From positions 1,178,001 to 1,242,000 of the forward strand of contig JAHLLQ010000001.1 in assembly GCA_020444065.1 (NCBI GenBank): a DNA stretch of 64,000 nt, given 5' to 3'. The number at the start of each line of letters is the position of its first letter. Position 1 is the first letter of the stretch. The notes beneath the pieces are model-generated. The model ran no database searches. It was not told the DNA's origin and worked only from the letters and a program-made list of their open reading frames with translations. This DNA comes from a bacterium. Its GTDB lineage: Bacteria > Sumerlaeota > Sumerlaeia > SLMS01 > JAHLLQ01. Positions 1 to 9,093 of the stretch are shown piece by piece. The position numbers were made by a program, and so were the translations under genes.

Positions 1-614
1 ATTCCACCATTCCCACAGATCGGTTCGGCGATAAACGCGGCGAAGTAATCCGCACCCTTCGACGCAATGGCTTGTTGAAGCTGAGAGAAGTGCACATCCA
101 TCCCGACGTTCATGGGATGATCAACGTGAATGACAACCTCGGGCCGGAAAGGGTCCGCCTGCCACATTGGCAGTCCGGTGGTTGCCATGGTCAACGAAGT
201 CCTTCCATGCAGGCCACCGCGAAACGCAAGAAAGGCAGGACGTCCTGTGGCGATGCGCGCCGCAATCAAGGCGCCTTCGTTGGCGCCGCTTCCGTCTGCG
301 CAGAAGAACACCCGGCTGAGTCCCCGCGGTGCGACGTCGACTAGCTTCTCGGCCAACTCAATCATCGGCTCGGTCAGGAAGATAGTGGTGGTGTGCTGCA
401 GTTTTCGCATCTGTTGTGCTGCGGCTTCAACGACCTCCGGATGGCAATGCCCCAGTCCATTCACTGCAACGCCGGAGTAGAAATCGAGATACTCCCGCCC
501 GCGATCGTCACGCACAACGGTGCCTTTGCCATCCACGAGATGGAGCGGATCGTCGCCGAAGAAATGATAAAGGCACGGCATCAGGACGCGGCGTTTTCGT
601 TCCAGCAGGTTCAT
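1..614 (-). CDS. class III (ornithine/GABA-type) aminotransferase, N-terminal part
   Basis: This is a PLP-dependent class III aminotransferase cut by the left edge; about 204 N-terminal residues are present. The fold-type I hallmarks seen are a Y-x-D-F-Y-S-G-V-A-V-N substrate/cofactor entry segment near residue 50, a G-H-C-H-P motif, a G-S-G-A-N-E-G-A phosphate-binding segment (families usually have GSEAN, so Glu is replaced by Gly) and E-P-I-x-G-x-G-G at the truncated end. The PLP lysine lies outside the window. The ATG at 614 has an AGGAGG ribosome site six bases upstream. The gene follows the SCP2-adenylating enzyme by 11 bases on the same strand, so the two are probably cotranscribed. The exact amino donor and acceptor cannot be told. 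Confidence 0.88.
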   Translation of the reverse strand, partial: MNLLERKRRVLMPCLYHFFGDDPLHLVDGKGTVVRDDRGREYLDFYSGVAVNGLGHCHPEVVEAAAQQMRKLQHTTTIFLTEPMIELAEKLVDVAPRGLSRVFFCADGSGANEGALIAARIATGRPAFLAFRGGLHGRTSLTMATTGLPMWQADPFRPEVVIHVDHPMNVGMDVHFSQLQQAIASKGADYFAAFIAEPICGNGG

Positions 615-625
615 TCCCGTCCTCC

Positions 626-2044
626 TCAGTAGATGCCGCCGGCGACAGCCGAAGCCGTCTCTCGTGCCGGTCGAGGGGATTCGAAACCTGATTCGCAGGC
701 ATCGGCTTCGTCGCGCTCCACGCAATTTAGCAGCAACATCGACTCGTCAAAGCGATGAAACAGGACTCTGCCCGTCTCGCCGGCGAGAGCAAAGTCGCGC
801 AGATTCTCCGGATTGCGCAGCAAACGAATCGCCACGCGATTCTCGGCTGTGCGGTATCGCAACGGACGCGTCGCATCTTCAATCAGGCAACCGAACAGCG
901 AATTGCCATATCCATTGATGAGCGCACAGTGCGCGGGGAGTTTGCCCGCTAACCATTCGCGCTCGTCGCGAGTGATGCTCTGGCCGCCGAGGTGAACTAG
1001 GCGCAGGTTCGCGATCCATGGTCCGGAGTGCTTCTCCAGGAGTACCTGCAGAACCGACGGCGTGATGAACAGAGCGTCGACGCTTTCTCGCTCGAGTAAT
1101 GCCATCGCCTGGCGTACGAGATGTTCGCGATGCCGCAGCGAGGCGGTCGAGCCGGGCAGCATTGTGCGATGCCAGCGCGGATCGAAGTCCACCTTCAATG
1201 CGTCGATGCCACTGGTTCTGCGTGCGAGCGCGTCGGCCGCCTTGCCAATGATGTGCGGTCCCGTGGGACCGACGAACAACCACTGCGCGAACATCTCCAA
1301 TTCACGATGCCCCAATTCGGACAACAGCGGCGTGACGAATCCGGCTTCGAAATCCTTCGCCGACCACGCGGCCGTGACGGGGTCGCCCGTTGTGCCGCCG
1401 GTCTCTCCGAGCGTGAATTCTCCGCCCGTGCGTAGCAGTTTCATAGGGACGAAATCGCGCCACGGACGATGCGACATGGCCTGGCGATCCATCGGCCCGA
1501 ACGCCGCCAGATCCTCGATCGTTCGCAGCTCTTGCGGCTCGATCCCGAGTAGACTCGAGCGCTCCACCCAGTAACGCGAGCCATCCTTCGGGTCCATGTG
1601 GAGAGCCAGCATCGCGCGCTGATGAGGCGTCAGTTCCGTGGTCACGCTGCTGATCGTGGCCTTCAATGTCGACGCCGGTGAACCGTCCCATGGAATGCGT
1701 CGGAAGACGGATTCGAGCAAACTCCCAAGGCGGACGGCCAGAAGCTTGTCGCCGCCAATGCGCAATTTGCCCGTAAAGACAGCGCGCTGCGGCGACCAGT
1801 CGCCGGCTGCAATCTTCAGGAAAGTCGAAGCAGCCAATCGGTATGTGCAGACCGGCTCCGCCTCTTCGAGCACAGCGAGGCCTTCGTTCTTTTTCTGAAC
1901 GGTGAAGCGGCGGCTCTCTTTGCCCTCATGCAAATCGAACGAGACAGGAACGCCGATGGAATCCAGCAGTTGATTCTCGTTTGCGCTCAGGCGAGGCGGC
2001 AGCCAATCGCGCAGATAGTATTCGCAACGTTCAAGATCGTTCAT
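626..2044 (-). CDS. SCP2 sterol-carrier domain fused to an acyl-adenylating (ANL/LuxE-like) enzyme
   Basis: A two-part protein of about 472 residues. The N-terminal ~130 residues fit an SCP2/sterol-carrier lipid-binding domain, with the family's G-D-x-x-x-Q-x-A-x-x-T-G-K-L pattern. The rest resembles the adenylate-forming family of phenylacetate-CoA ligase and LuxE acyl-protein synthetase: a G-E-T-G-G-T-T-G-D-P phosphate loop, then a L-V-H-L-G-G-Q-S segment and an N-G-Y-G-N motif at the expected distance. The ATG at 2044 overlaps the stop of the upstream SDR gene (ATGA), which argues for translational coupling and against the in-frame start 36 bases further upstream. Expected role: activate a carboxylic acid, possibly lipid-derived, as an acyl-adenylate or thioester. 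The substrate is unknown. Confidence 0.72.
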   Translation of the reverse strand: MNDLERCEYYLRDWLPPRLSANENQLLDSIGVPVSFDLHEGKESRRFTVQKKNEGLAVLEEAEPVCTYRLAASTFLKIAAGDWSPQRAVFTGKLRIGGDKLLAVRLGSLLESVFRRIPWDGSPASTLKATISSVTTELTPHQRAMLALHMDPKDGSRYWVERSSLLGIEPQELRTIEDLAAFGPMDRQAMSHRPWRDFVPMKLLRTGGEFTLGETGGTTGDPVTAAWSAKDFEAGFVTPLLSELGHRELEMFAQWLFVGPTGPHIIGKAADALARRTSGIDALKVDFDPRWHRTMLPGSTASLRHREHLVRQAMALLERESVDALFITPSVLQVLLEKHSGPWIANLRLVHLGGQSITRDEREWLAGKLPAHCALINGYGNSLFGCLIEDATRPLRYRTAENRVAIRLLRNPENLRDFALAGETGRVLFHRFDESMLLLNCVERDEADACESGFESPRPARETASAVAGGIY

Positions 2045-3042
2045 GCGCTCACTTCCTTCAAGATCTCGGCGTTCAGCCATGATCTTCCCAGCATTTCGAG
2101 ATACGTTTCGCTAATGTTGTTGAGGCCGCCGATTATGCGGTTTGCCTCCGCGCAGGTGTTCGTTTGCTCCCACCTGCGATCGCGAGAGAGGTAGTTGTCC
2201 CACGGACGGAACATGGGGTGACGGGATCGCGGAAGGAACTCGAAGTGCATCGCGAGCCCGGCCCGCACAAAAGCCCGACCGATTTCTGCAACGGTCGGCC
2301 GCTCGGGGCTGACGAGATTCCAGAGAGAGTTCGGCTTCGGTGCCGCTTCGAGTCGCCCGGCAATGAAACGCACGACATCGGTCCGGCGACAGAATCCCGG
2401 CCGAATGTGTGCCTGTGCCCCCAGTCGGCAAGTGCCCCGCCCCGTTACATCGAGTGCTTCGAAGAAAGGGCCCAGCGGGCTCTTCTCGATTTCTTCCCGA
2501 CTGCTCATCCATTCGGGCAGGATAATCCCCGGGCGGAAGACTTCGAGGCCGTCGACGCGCCCTAACAGGAGGCCCTCTGCCTTCGTTTTCGTTTTCTCGT
2601 ACGTATTCGAGCACGACTCCTCGTTGGCCGAAGCTTCGGCAAGGACACCGTCGTCATCCGCACCGACAAACGCGGTGGAAACATGGAGGAAGCGCGCCAC
2701 ACCTGTGCGCTTCGCATGGGCGGCAAGAAACTCCACCGGGGCAACGTTTGCCTGCTCCATCGCGATCTGCGACGCGCCGGCCAACTTGGGCATCGCGGCA
2801 CAGTGAACAATTGCGTCGAAGCGCTCCGTCGGCAGCATCAGATTGGGATCTGTCAGGTCGCCGGTCACCACCCGCAATGCCTCGTGCCATGGCAGACGAT
2901 TCTGCGAGCGCTCGCGCACGAACGCCGTCACGCGATGCCCTCGCCGCAGCAGCTCGCGCAGAAGCGCGGAACCCAGGTAGCCGCTTCCTCCTGTGAGGAA
3001 GATGGAACGTCTTGTCATCATCGGAATCGGTGTACGCCTCAT
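2041..3042 (-). CDS. extended short-chain dehydrogenase / thioester-reductase-like NAD(P) enzyme
   Basis: A 333-residue Rossmann-fold protein of the extended SDR (NAD-dependent epimerase, male-sterility/thioester-reductase) group. The nucleotide motif T-G-G-S-G-Y-L-G sits near residue 17, a V-S-T segment carries the catalytic Ser/Thr, and Y-E-K-T-K supplies the Tyr-xxx-Lys pair. The start at 3042 is preceded by AGGAGAGG at good spacing. It is first in a three-gene operon with the SCP2-adenylating enzyme and a class III aminotransferase. That order fits reduction of an activated acyl group followed by transamination, but a sugar- or steroid-type dehydrogenase is equally compatible with the sequence alone. 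Confidence 0.8.
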   Translation of the reverse strand: MRRTPIPMMTRRSIFLTGGSGYLGSALLRELLRRGHRVTAFVRERSQNRLPWHEALRVVTGDLTDPNLMLPTERFDAIVHCAAMPKLAGASQIAMEQANVAPVEFLAAHAKRTGVARFLHVSTAFVGADDDGVLAEASANEESCSNTYEKTKTKAEGLLLGRVDGLEVFRPGIILPEWMSSREEIEKSPLGPFFEALDVTGRGTCRLGAQAHIRPGFCRRTDVVRFIAGRLEAAPKPNSLWNLVSPERPTVAEIGRAFVRAGLAMHFEFLPRSRHPMFRPWDNYLSRDRRWEQTNTCAEANRIIGGLNNISETYLEMLGRSWLNAEILKEVSA

Positions 3043-3248
3043 GGCCTCTCCTTTTAGCGCATAGAGAAGGGCAATCCGTGTGCCGTCCGGAGGGGGGGCT
3101 CCAGGGCTCTATTCGAGCCCATCTCCTGTCCTTTTTTCACAGTCCAAGCTGTAAACTCTTCCGAAATGAATCCCTCAAACGCCTCTCTGGGCATGGCCCG
3201 GAGCTTGCCCCTGCCCGTTTCGCAGCCATGACCAAGGAGGGCTTTAGA

Positions 3249-4121
3249 ATGACAACTTCAGATCAAGTTTTGACGATTTCCCACTCCCCGGATCCGGACG
3301 ATGCGTTCGCCTGGTGGGGAGTTCTCTCGGGCCGGGTCTCGGTCCCGGGCGTGCAGTTCCGCTGCATCCCGCGCACCATGCAGGAAGCGAATCTGGCCTG
3401 TCTTCATGATGAAGTCGATGTGGCTGCGATCTCCTCGGCGGCCTGGCCGCACTTCAGCGATCGGTATGCGATCCTGGGAGTCGGCGCCTCCGTCGGACGA
3501 GGATACGGCCCGGCGGTGGGAAGTGTGAATCTGCAGACGTTGGATGAGTTGGCTGACGCAACCGTCGCGCTGCCCGGTAATTTGACGACTGGTGCGCTGC
3601 TGTTTCGCCTGATGCACCCACAGGTTCGCACCGTTGAGATGCCGTGCGCGAAGGTGGGCGAAGCCATCGTGAATGGCCACGTGGACGCCGGCGTTCTGAT
3701 CCACGAGGAACTGATGAATCTTCGCCACCGTGGCATGCGCCGTTTGGAGTGCCTCGGCAAGAGCTGGGAGCAGGAAACCGGGCTGCCCATCCCCGTTGGG
3801 TTGATTGCGGTGCGGCAGTCTCTTGGCGACGACTTGATCGAACACATCGCCCACGCAGTTCGCGAGAGCGTGGAAGTGGCTCTTCAAAATCGCGAGGCCG
3901 CCGTGGCATTTGCGATGACCTACACGCACCAGGCCGCCGACGGGATCGGCGAGGAGTTCATCGAGATGTTCACGAACTCCGACACGGTCGAGTTGCCGGA
4001 AGACTGCCGCGAAGCACTCCGGCTGCTCTTCGCGAAAGCCTATACAGCAGACCTGATTCCGTCGTTACCGGCCGTTCGTCCAGTCTACCCCGCCGAGGTG
4101 CGCCATGCCTTCGCAGGCTGA
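3249..4121 (+). CDS. mqnD: 1,4-dihydroxy-6-naphthoate synthase (menaquinone, futalosine pathway)
   Basis: A 290-residue periplasmic-binding-protein-fold enzyme of the MqnA/MqnD family. MqnD converts cyclic de-hypoxanthine futalosine to 1,4-dihydroxy-6-naphthoate on the futalosine route to menaquinone. Seen: the N-terminal S-H-S-P-D-P-D-D-A-F signature, V-A-L-P-G-N-L-T-T (family ...PG-LTTA), V-L-I-H-E-E with the conserved catalytic His near 152, and L-P-I-P-V-G. The ATG at 3249 is chosen because AAGGAGGG lies 8 bases before it; an open frame extends upstream but has no ribosome site. Its 3' end overlaps the cupin gene by 17 bases. No other mqn gene is in the window, so the pathway must be completed elsewhere. 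Confidence 0.9.
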   Translation: MTTSDQVLTISHSPDPDDAFAWWGVLSGRVSVPGVQFRCIPRTMQEANLACLHDEVDVAAISSAAWPHFSDRYAILGVGASVGRGYGPAVGSVNLQTLDELADATVALPGNLTTGALLFRLMHPQVRTVEMPCAKVGEAIVNGHVDAGVLIHEELMNLRHRGMRRLECLGKSWEQETGLPIPVGLIAVRQSLGDDLIEHIAHAVRESVEVALQNREAAVAFAMTYTHQAADGIGEEFIEMFTNSDTVELPEDCREALRLLFAKAYTADLIPSLPAVRPVYPAEVRHAFAG

Positions 4122-4539
4122 TATTCAACATTTCTACGATCACGGCCGCACCCCGCTTTGCGCTTTAGACGAAGGCGCGCTGGCTGGGTTGCGGCATCGA
4201 ACGGTGATCGATGGAACGACCGGCGCGGCGCAGTTGGCTTTGTGGCAGGAAGAGCACAAGTCCGGCTTCGATGTTCCGCTTCACCGGCACGATTGCGAAG
4301 AGATCATCACCATCGTCGCGGGCGAAATCCTTGCACGAATCGGCGATCGTGAATGGGCGATTCTAGCCGGACAGAGCATCCTGATCCCGGAGTGGGAGCC
4401 CCATGGCTTTCGAGTGACCAGCGCGACGCCTGTGCGCTTGCTGGCAATCTTCGGGAACCCAAAGCCTGGGATTTTCAAGTTGGATGGCACGCCTTCATCG
4501 CCCCCGTGGGAGGGCGGGGCCACGAATCATCTGCAGTAG
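4105..4539 (+). CDS. small single-domain cupin protein
   Basis: A 144-residue protein with one cupin barrel. The first cupin motif is visible as P-L-H-R-H-D-C-E-E-I-I-T-I-V-A-G (two His and a Glu as metal ligands). The second half has G-Q-S-I-L-I-P followed by P-H-G-F, supplying the last His. It starts inside the 3' end of mqnD (17-base overlap), so the two are translated from one message. Cupins of this type are metal-dependent enzymes or ligand sensors. Nothing in the sequence fixes the substrate, and a direct role in menaquinone synthesis is only suggested by position. Confidence 0.8.
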   Translation: MPSQADIQHFYDHGRTPLCALDEGALAGLRHRTVIDGTTGAAQLALWQEEHKSGFDVPLHRHDCEEIITIVAGEILARIGDREWAILAGQSILIPEWEPHGFRVTSATPVRLLAIFGNPKPGIFKLDGTPSSPPWEGGATNHLQ

Positions 4540-4545
4540 GAGCAA

Positions 4546-7500
4546 CTAGACGGGGTCTTCTTCTTTCTGGCTTTCGTCCGCTTTCAGCTTTCGGATGCGC
4601 GGAGACGACCCACGCTCTCTGCGAATGCCATCGTACTCGTCGAGCGCCTGGAGCAGCTCGACGGCGGACTGGTAACGGCGTTCAGGCTTCTTTTCCACAC
4701 ATCGGAAAATCACCTTCGAGATCACGCCTGGGACCTCTGGAGCCAGCGGGGCCGGCTTCGTGTACTGGTGATGGTAGGAAACGGAACCGCGACAGAATGG
4801 CGGCAACCCAGTGATCAACTCGTAGAACAGAATTCCGAGCGAGTAGATGTCGGATGCTACGCTGAGCGGATCGCCCGCGAAGTGCTCCGGGCTCATGTAG
4901 ATCGGCGTTCCGAAGATCGTACCTTGCGATGCGCTGTCGATCAGACCGCCGCGAGCGATTTCCGGATGAGCGATCGCTGCGATTCCGAAATCGGACAGCT
5001 TCATCTTGCCGCGCGTTCCGATCAGGATGTTGGCAGGCTTGATATCGCGATGCAGAACGCCCTCGCCGTGAGCATGCACTAGCGCACGGGCAATCTGGCG
5101 AATGATGCTGATCGATTCATCCAGAGTCAGAATACGCTTCTCGCGTTGAAGCATCGTCCGCAAATCGCCACCAGGCACGTACTCCATCGAGATGTGTTTC
5201 AAGCCGCCTTCTTCTCCGATATCGTGGATACGCACGATGTTCGGATGGCTCAGCTTGCGCGCGGCTTTCGCTTCATTCTTGAAGCGGGCATGCGCTGCAG
5301 GATCTTTGGCGAAGTGCTTGCCCAGAATCTTCAGGACCACCAACTCGTCGAGTTCGCGATCGTAGGCCAGGAACACTTCGCCCATCGCGCCCTTACCGAG
5401 TCGTTCTCGAATCTCGTACCGACTCCGCGCACTTGGAGAGAGCTCGCCAAGAATGCGCTGGCGATCCGTCGTGGTGTTCTGCTCACGCGCCTGCTGCACG
5501 TGGAGGTTCCGCAGCCGCTCGAGCAAGTCTCGCTGATCGGGTGAAATCTCCAGTGCCTCTGTCAGCACTTCCGCGGCGCGCAGATACTCGTGGGATTCCT
5601 CGAACTGACGAGAGAGCGATTGCAATAGCACAGCCTTCGTATCGTCGTCGGTCAGATTGCGAATCGCCTCGTGAGCTTCGTCATGTTGCCCAAGCCCCAT
5701 CAAGCATTTGACCTTCAACAACAGAGCCGCGCGGTTCTTCGGCTTCATCTCCAACGCGCGGTCGATGATCTCGCTGGCCCCCTCGGCATTCTCCAGGTCC
5801 AGTCGCAATTCTGTCAGCCTCAACAGCATGTCGAAGCTTGGCGCAGTTGCGGTGTTCACGGCGAACTCGAGAACTTCTTCGTACTCCTCCAGAATGTCCT
5901 GGTTGTTCGGAGCAAGGTGAGCGGCTTCCGCCAGATCCTCCGCCGCCTCTTCCACCTGGCCCATGATCTTGTAAAGAATCGCGCGTTCGACGTGCGCGCG
6001 CGCGTTGTCCGGAGCGACGCGAATAATCTCGTCGTAGCATGCCATCAGATCGCCCATGTATTGCGTGTACTGGGTGTGCAGGCGAACGAGCGTCACAAGT
6101 GCCTGTTCGATCTTGCCGACGCGCACGTAGCACTTCGAGAGCAACAGCAGGATCTCCGCATGATTCGAGGACAGCGGCGCGGCCTGCTCCAGAAGCGTCA
6201 GGACGCGCTGATTCACGGCCGCATCCTCACCCAACAGGCGATCGAGAATATCAGCCGCTTCGTGCGTCTGACCGGTGCCAAGCAACACGGCTGCAAGATG
6301 CAATCCGAGGTCTGCCTCTTCCGGCGCAATCTCGTAGGCCCGCGAGGCAAGTTCCAGAACTTCCGGCGTGTTGCGCTGCAATCGCGCGTGCGTTCGTGCC
6401 AGCGAAAGCACTGTCTCATCGTCCTCGGGCAAGAGGTCCACGACACGACGGTAGAGCTCGGCTGCCTTCTGATCCTCGCCCGCTGCTTCATAACAACGCG
6501 CCAGCGAGCCGGCCAACTTCGGGTTGTTTGGCTCGAGTTCAACCGCCCGCTGCATCAGCTTCGCGAACTCCGGCTTCCAGAACTGACCAATCGCAACGAT
6601 CTGGGCCCAGACGCGGATCACGTCTTCGGGCAGTGCCCGCCCGCGCCGCGCAAGATCGTCCAGATTGCGGCCGACGTCTTCGCCCAGATGTTCCTTGCGT
6701 GTGTACGATAATGCCGCGCGAAGGAGGGAAACCGTTGAGGCATCGTACCGCTTCCGAATCAAGGCCGCCAATCCGAGCTTGAGTGCGGGCCGCGGATTAC
6801 CGCGAGCCGCTCGCGATTCCGCCACGGCGCGCTCGAGCAATTCATCGCCCGGTGCGAAAGCCAGTGCGCGTTCCAGGAAAGCCAACCGCATCGGATGTGC
6901 GTGATCCGTCTCCACCATGTGGCGTGCAACGGCCAGGACCAGGTCCTGATTGGCTTCGGGATCGAGAGCGGCCTCCAGCAGAATGTCCATGTCCTCGGCT
7001 TTGGGGCCGGGGGGCTGCATCAGGAACTCCGCGACGCGATGCAGAATTCGCGCGCGTTCCTGGCGAACGATCGCCTGCGTTTTGATGCTCACGCCGCCCA
7101 TCGCGCGCCAGCGCTCGATCAGTTCCTTGTAGAGCATTGCCGCGTTGTCGCGCTGGTCCAACTCCCACAGGAGATCGGCGCGAGCGATGCGCAGCTCAAT
7201 CTCGTCCGGATCGCGGCGGCAGATCTCGCCGAGCATCTTCGCCGTTTCCATGTCGCGCACGTTGTTGGCCAGACGCGAACGGACCAGGGCGCTCGTGATC
7301 GGTAACGCATCAGGGTGCAACTGGTTGGCCTGCTCGAGCACGGCCAGCGCGGTCTTCGGCGGCAGCGAGATGACTTTGCGGACCTGCAAACGATGGAAGT
7401 TCCCGGCGAGGGATTCCGCCGCCAGTCGTTGCAGCTCGATGTCGTTTCCGTTCTCTTTCAGCAGCGCAGCGGCTTCGTCCAAGGCCTTTCCGAAATCTCT

Positions 7501-8901
7501 CGCTCGAACCAGGTGCCCGATCACGCCGAGCCGCGCCCACATGCAATCGGGATGAATCTTCAGCGATTCTTTGAATTGCCGGATCGAAGCGGGATCTTGC
7601 GGCGCCGACTGGTACAGGTGGCGACAAAGCTGATTGTGAACCGCATCGTGTCGCGACCCAAGCTGGATCGCCTGCTGAAACAGGGTGACCGCCGAGTCGT
7701 CGATCCGCCCCATCTCCGCATAAGCAGTCGCGAGCGGAATGATCGTGTCTTCGCTATCGTCGCCCTCTTCGTGGATCTTGTCGAAGATGTCGATCACGCC
7801 CGTCCAGTTGCCCTGCGAGGCGTGAGACTTTCCAATCAGACGAAGGTACTTTGCGCGGTTCGGACTATGAGTAACGGCCTTGCGGTAGATCTCCAGCGCG
7901 TTCGTATCGATGTCGCCGCGGTTCGCGTGGAAGTCTGCCAACGCGACCGCCGCGTCGACGTCGTCGGTATGCAGGTTGTGCCATTTGCGAACGATGCCGG
8001 CATCTTCGTCGTTCAGCGTCTGCTTGCTCTGAACGAGGATCTTACCAAGGGTCCGCACAGCGTCCGGATCGTCGGGCCGCGCCTCCAGAACCTGGCGCAG
8101 CATTTCCATGCCCTCTTCTTCGTGCCCCGACCGGTCGCACAGCAGCCGACCGGCAAATAGCTTCATATCGACATCTTCCGGGGAGTACAGGAGCCCGCGT
8201 AGAGCATACTCGAGCGCTTTGGGGCTGCCATCGTCGCGATCGCGATAGAGTTCAGCCAAACGGCCACAAATCTCGGCGCGCTCCGGGAAGTGCTGCGAGC
8301 CTAGCATGAGAACGTGCTCTGCCTGTGGGTCGCTGCGAGTGGACTTGAGGACGGATTCCAACGCGTCGTCGAAACTATCGTAGAACAACGAGCGCGCTTC
8401 GGATTCGGTATCGACATCGAGCCACTCGCTCTCATCGATCGATGGGAAATAGGAACCCAATCCGATGGCGACCCGCTCCAACGAATCGACGATCATGGCC
8501 TGATCGCCTTGACGCCGGCGTTCTTCAAGCAGGCGGCGCCACAAACTCAGGTTCATGCCCTGGCGCGCGGCTTCACGTTCCAGATAGCTGAGATCGAGGA
8601 GTTCGAACTTGTCGCGACGGACCAGCGCTTTCACTAATTCGGAGAGCCAATACTCATCGTCAGGGAATGCCGCGTCGGCGAACCGGTAGAGCTCCGTTTC
8701 GTCCTGACCGACTTCCTGGAACGCTTCGGCAATGATGCGGAGCGAGGAGCGCCATTCTCCGGTCCCGGACTTGTCGAGCGCACGCGCCTGAGAAGCCTCG
8801 TCGCACGCCTCCTGGAGGAGACGACGTCGAGCCTCAGGATCTTCCAATTCTTTCAGCGCGCGTTTGCGGAACAGCCCTTTGAAACGCTCGGCAATCGCCA
8901 T
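4546..8901 (-). CDS. giant TPR-repeat protein with C-terminal Ser/Thr protein kinase
   Basis: A 1451-residue protein. Residues about 1-1150 are almost wholly helical tetratricopeptide-type repeats. Residues 1162 to about 1420 form a Hanks-type Ser/Thr kinase: G-K-G-A-M-G-E-V glycine loop, V-V-L-K-I-L with Lys 1191, H-R-D-I-K-P-A-N catalytic loop with Asp 1286, and D-F-G at 1304. All catalytic residues are present, so it should be active. No membrane segment or signal peptide is evident, so it is probably cytoplasmic. Most bacterial kinases of this sort carry the kinase first and the sensor after; here the TPR solenoid is N-terminal, which suggests a large scaffold that recruits partners to the kinase. 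It ends next to the convergent cupin gene. Target unknown. Confidence 0.88.
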   Translation of the reverse strand: MAIAERFKGLFRKRALKELEDPEARRRLLQEACDEASQARALDKSGTGEWRSSLRIIAEAFQEVGQDETELYRFADAAFPDDEYWLSELVKALVRRDKFELLDLSYLEREAARQGMNLSLWRRLLEERRRQGDQAMIVDSLERVAIGLGSYFPSIDESEWLDVDTESEARSLFYDSFDDALESVLKSTRSDPQAEHVLMLGSQHFPERAEICGRLAELYRDRDDGSPKALEYALRGLLYSPEDVDMKLFAGRLLCDRSGHEEEGMEMLRQVLEARPDDPDAVRTLGKILVQSKQTLNDEDAGIVRKWHNLHTDDVDAAVALADFHANRGDIDTNALEIYRKAVTHSPNRAKYLRLIGKSHASQGNWTGVIDIFDKIHEEGDDSEDTIIPLATAYAEMGRIDDSAVTLFQQAIQLGSRHDAVHNQLCRHLYQSAPQDPASIRQFKESLKIHPDCMWARLGVIGHLVRARDFGKALDEAAALLKENGNDIELQRLAAESLAGNFHRLQVRKVISLPPKTALAVLEQANQLHPDALPITSALVRSRLANNVRDMETAKMLGEICRRDPDEIELRIARADLLWELDQRDNAAMLYKELIERWRAMGGVSIKTQAIVRQERARILHRVAEFLMQPPGPKAEDMDILLEAALDPEANQDLVLAVARHMVETDHAHPMRLAFLERALAFAPGDELLERAVAESRAARGNPRPALKLGLAALIRKRYDASTVSLLRAALSYTRKEHLGEDVGRNLDDLARRGRALPEDVIRVWAQIVAIGQFWKPEFAKLMQRAVELEPNNPKLAGSLARCYEAAGEDQKAAELYRRVVDLLPEDDETVLSLARTHARLQRNTPEVLELASRAYEIAPEEADLGLHLAAVLLGTGQTHEAADILDRLLGEDAAVNQRVLTLLEQAAPLSSNHAEILLLLSKCYVRVGKIEQALVTLVRLHTQYTQYMGDLMACYDEIIRVAPDNARAHVERAILYKIMGQVEEAAEDLAEAAHLAPNNQDILEEYEEVLEFAVNTATAPSFDMLLRLTELRLDLENAEGASEIIDRALEMKPKNRAALLLKVKCLMGLGQHDEAHEAIRNLTDDDTKAVLLQSLSRQFEESHEYLRAAEVLTEALEISPDQRDLLERLRNLHVQQAREQNTTTDRQRILGELSPSARSRYEIRERLGKGAMGEVFLAYDRELDELVVLKILGKHFAKDPAAHARFKNEAKAARKLSHPNIVRIHDIGEEGGLKHISMEYVPGGDLRTMLQREKRILTLDESISIIRQIARALVHAHGEGVLHRDIKPANILIGTRGKMKLSDFGIAAIAHPEIARGGLIDSASQGTIFGTPIYMSPEHFAGDPLSVASDIYSLGILFYELITGLPPFCRGSVSYHHQYTKPAPLAPEVPGVISKVIFRCVEKKPERRYQSAVELLQALDEYDGIRRERGSSPRIRKLKADESQKEEDPV

Positions 8902-9093
8902 CTCAAATAGGACCTCACTGGCCTGCCGAGGGATGGTCCCTCACAGGCCGAATCCTGGGCAAGGAATGCGCCCCCGGCGCATCTGCCCTCTTCCCCATGT
9001 ACCCACCATAAGTATTGCAGCCTCAGACGCGGGCGCTGTCAACCGATCATGTTTGTCAAACACTCACTCACGCCCGAATCAGCCTGCCACCAG

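Noticed and set aside
5671-8160. Several plus-strand frames of 280-350 codons inside the giant TPR-kinase gene
   Set aside because: No ribosome sites or motifs were seen, while the minus-strand gene shows continuous TPR and kinase features.
8966-8982. Hairpin ATGCGCC/GGCGCAT between symporter and TPR-kinase genes as a terminator
   Set aside because: A short 7-base stem without T tract on the relevant strand; could be chance in GC-rich DNA.
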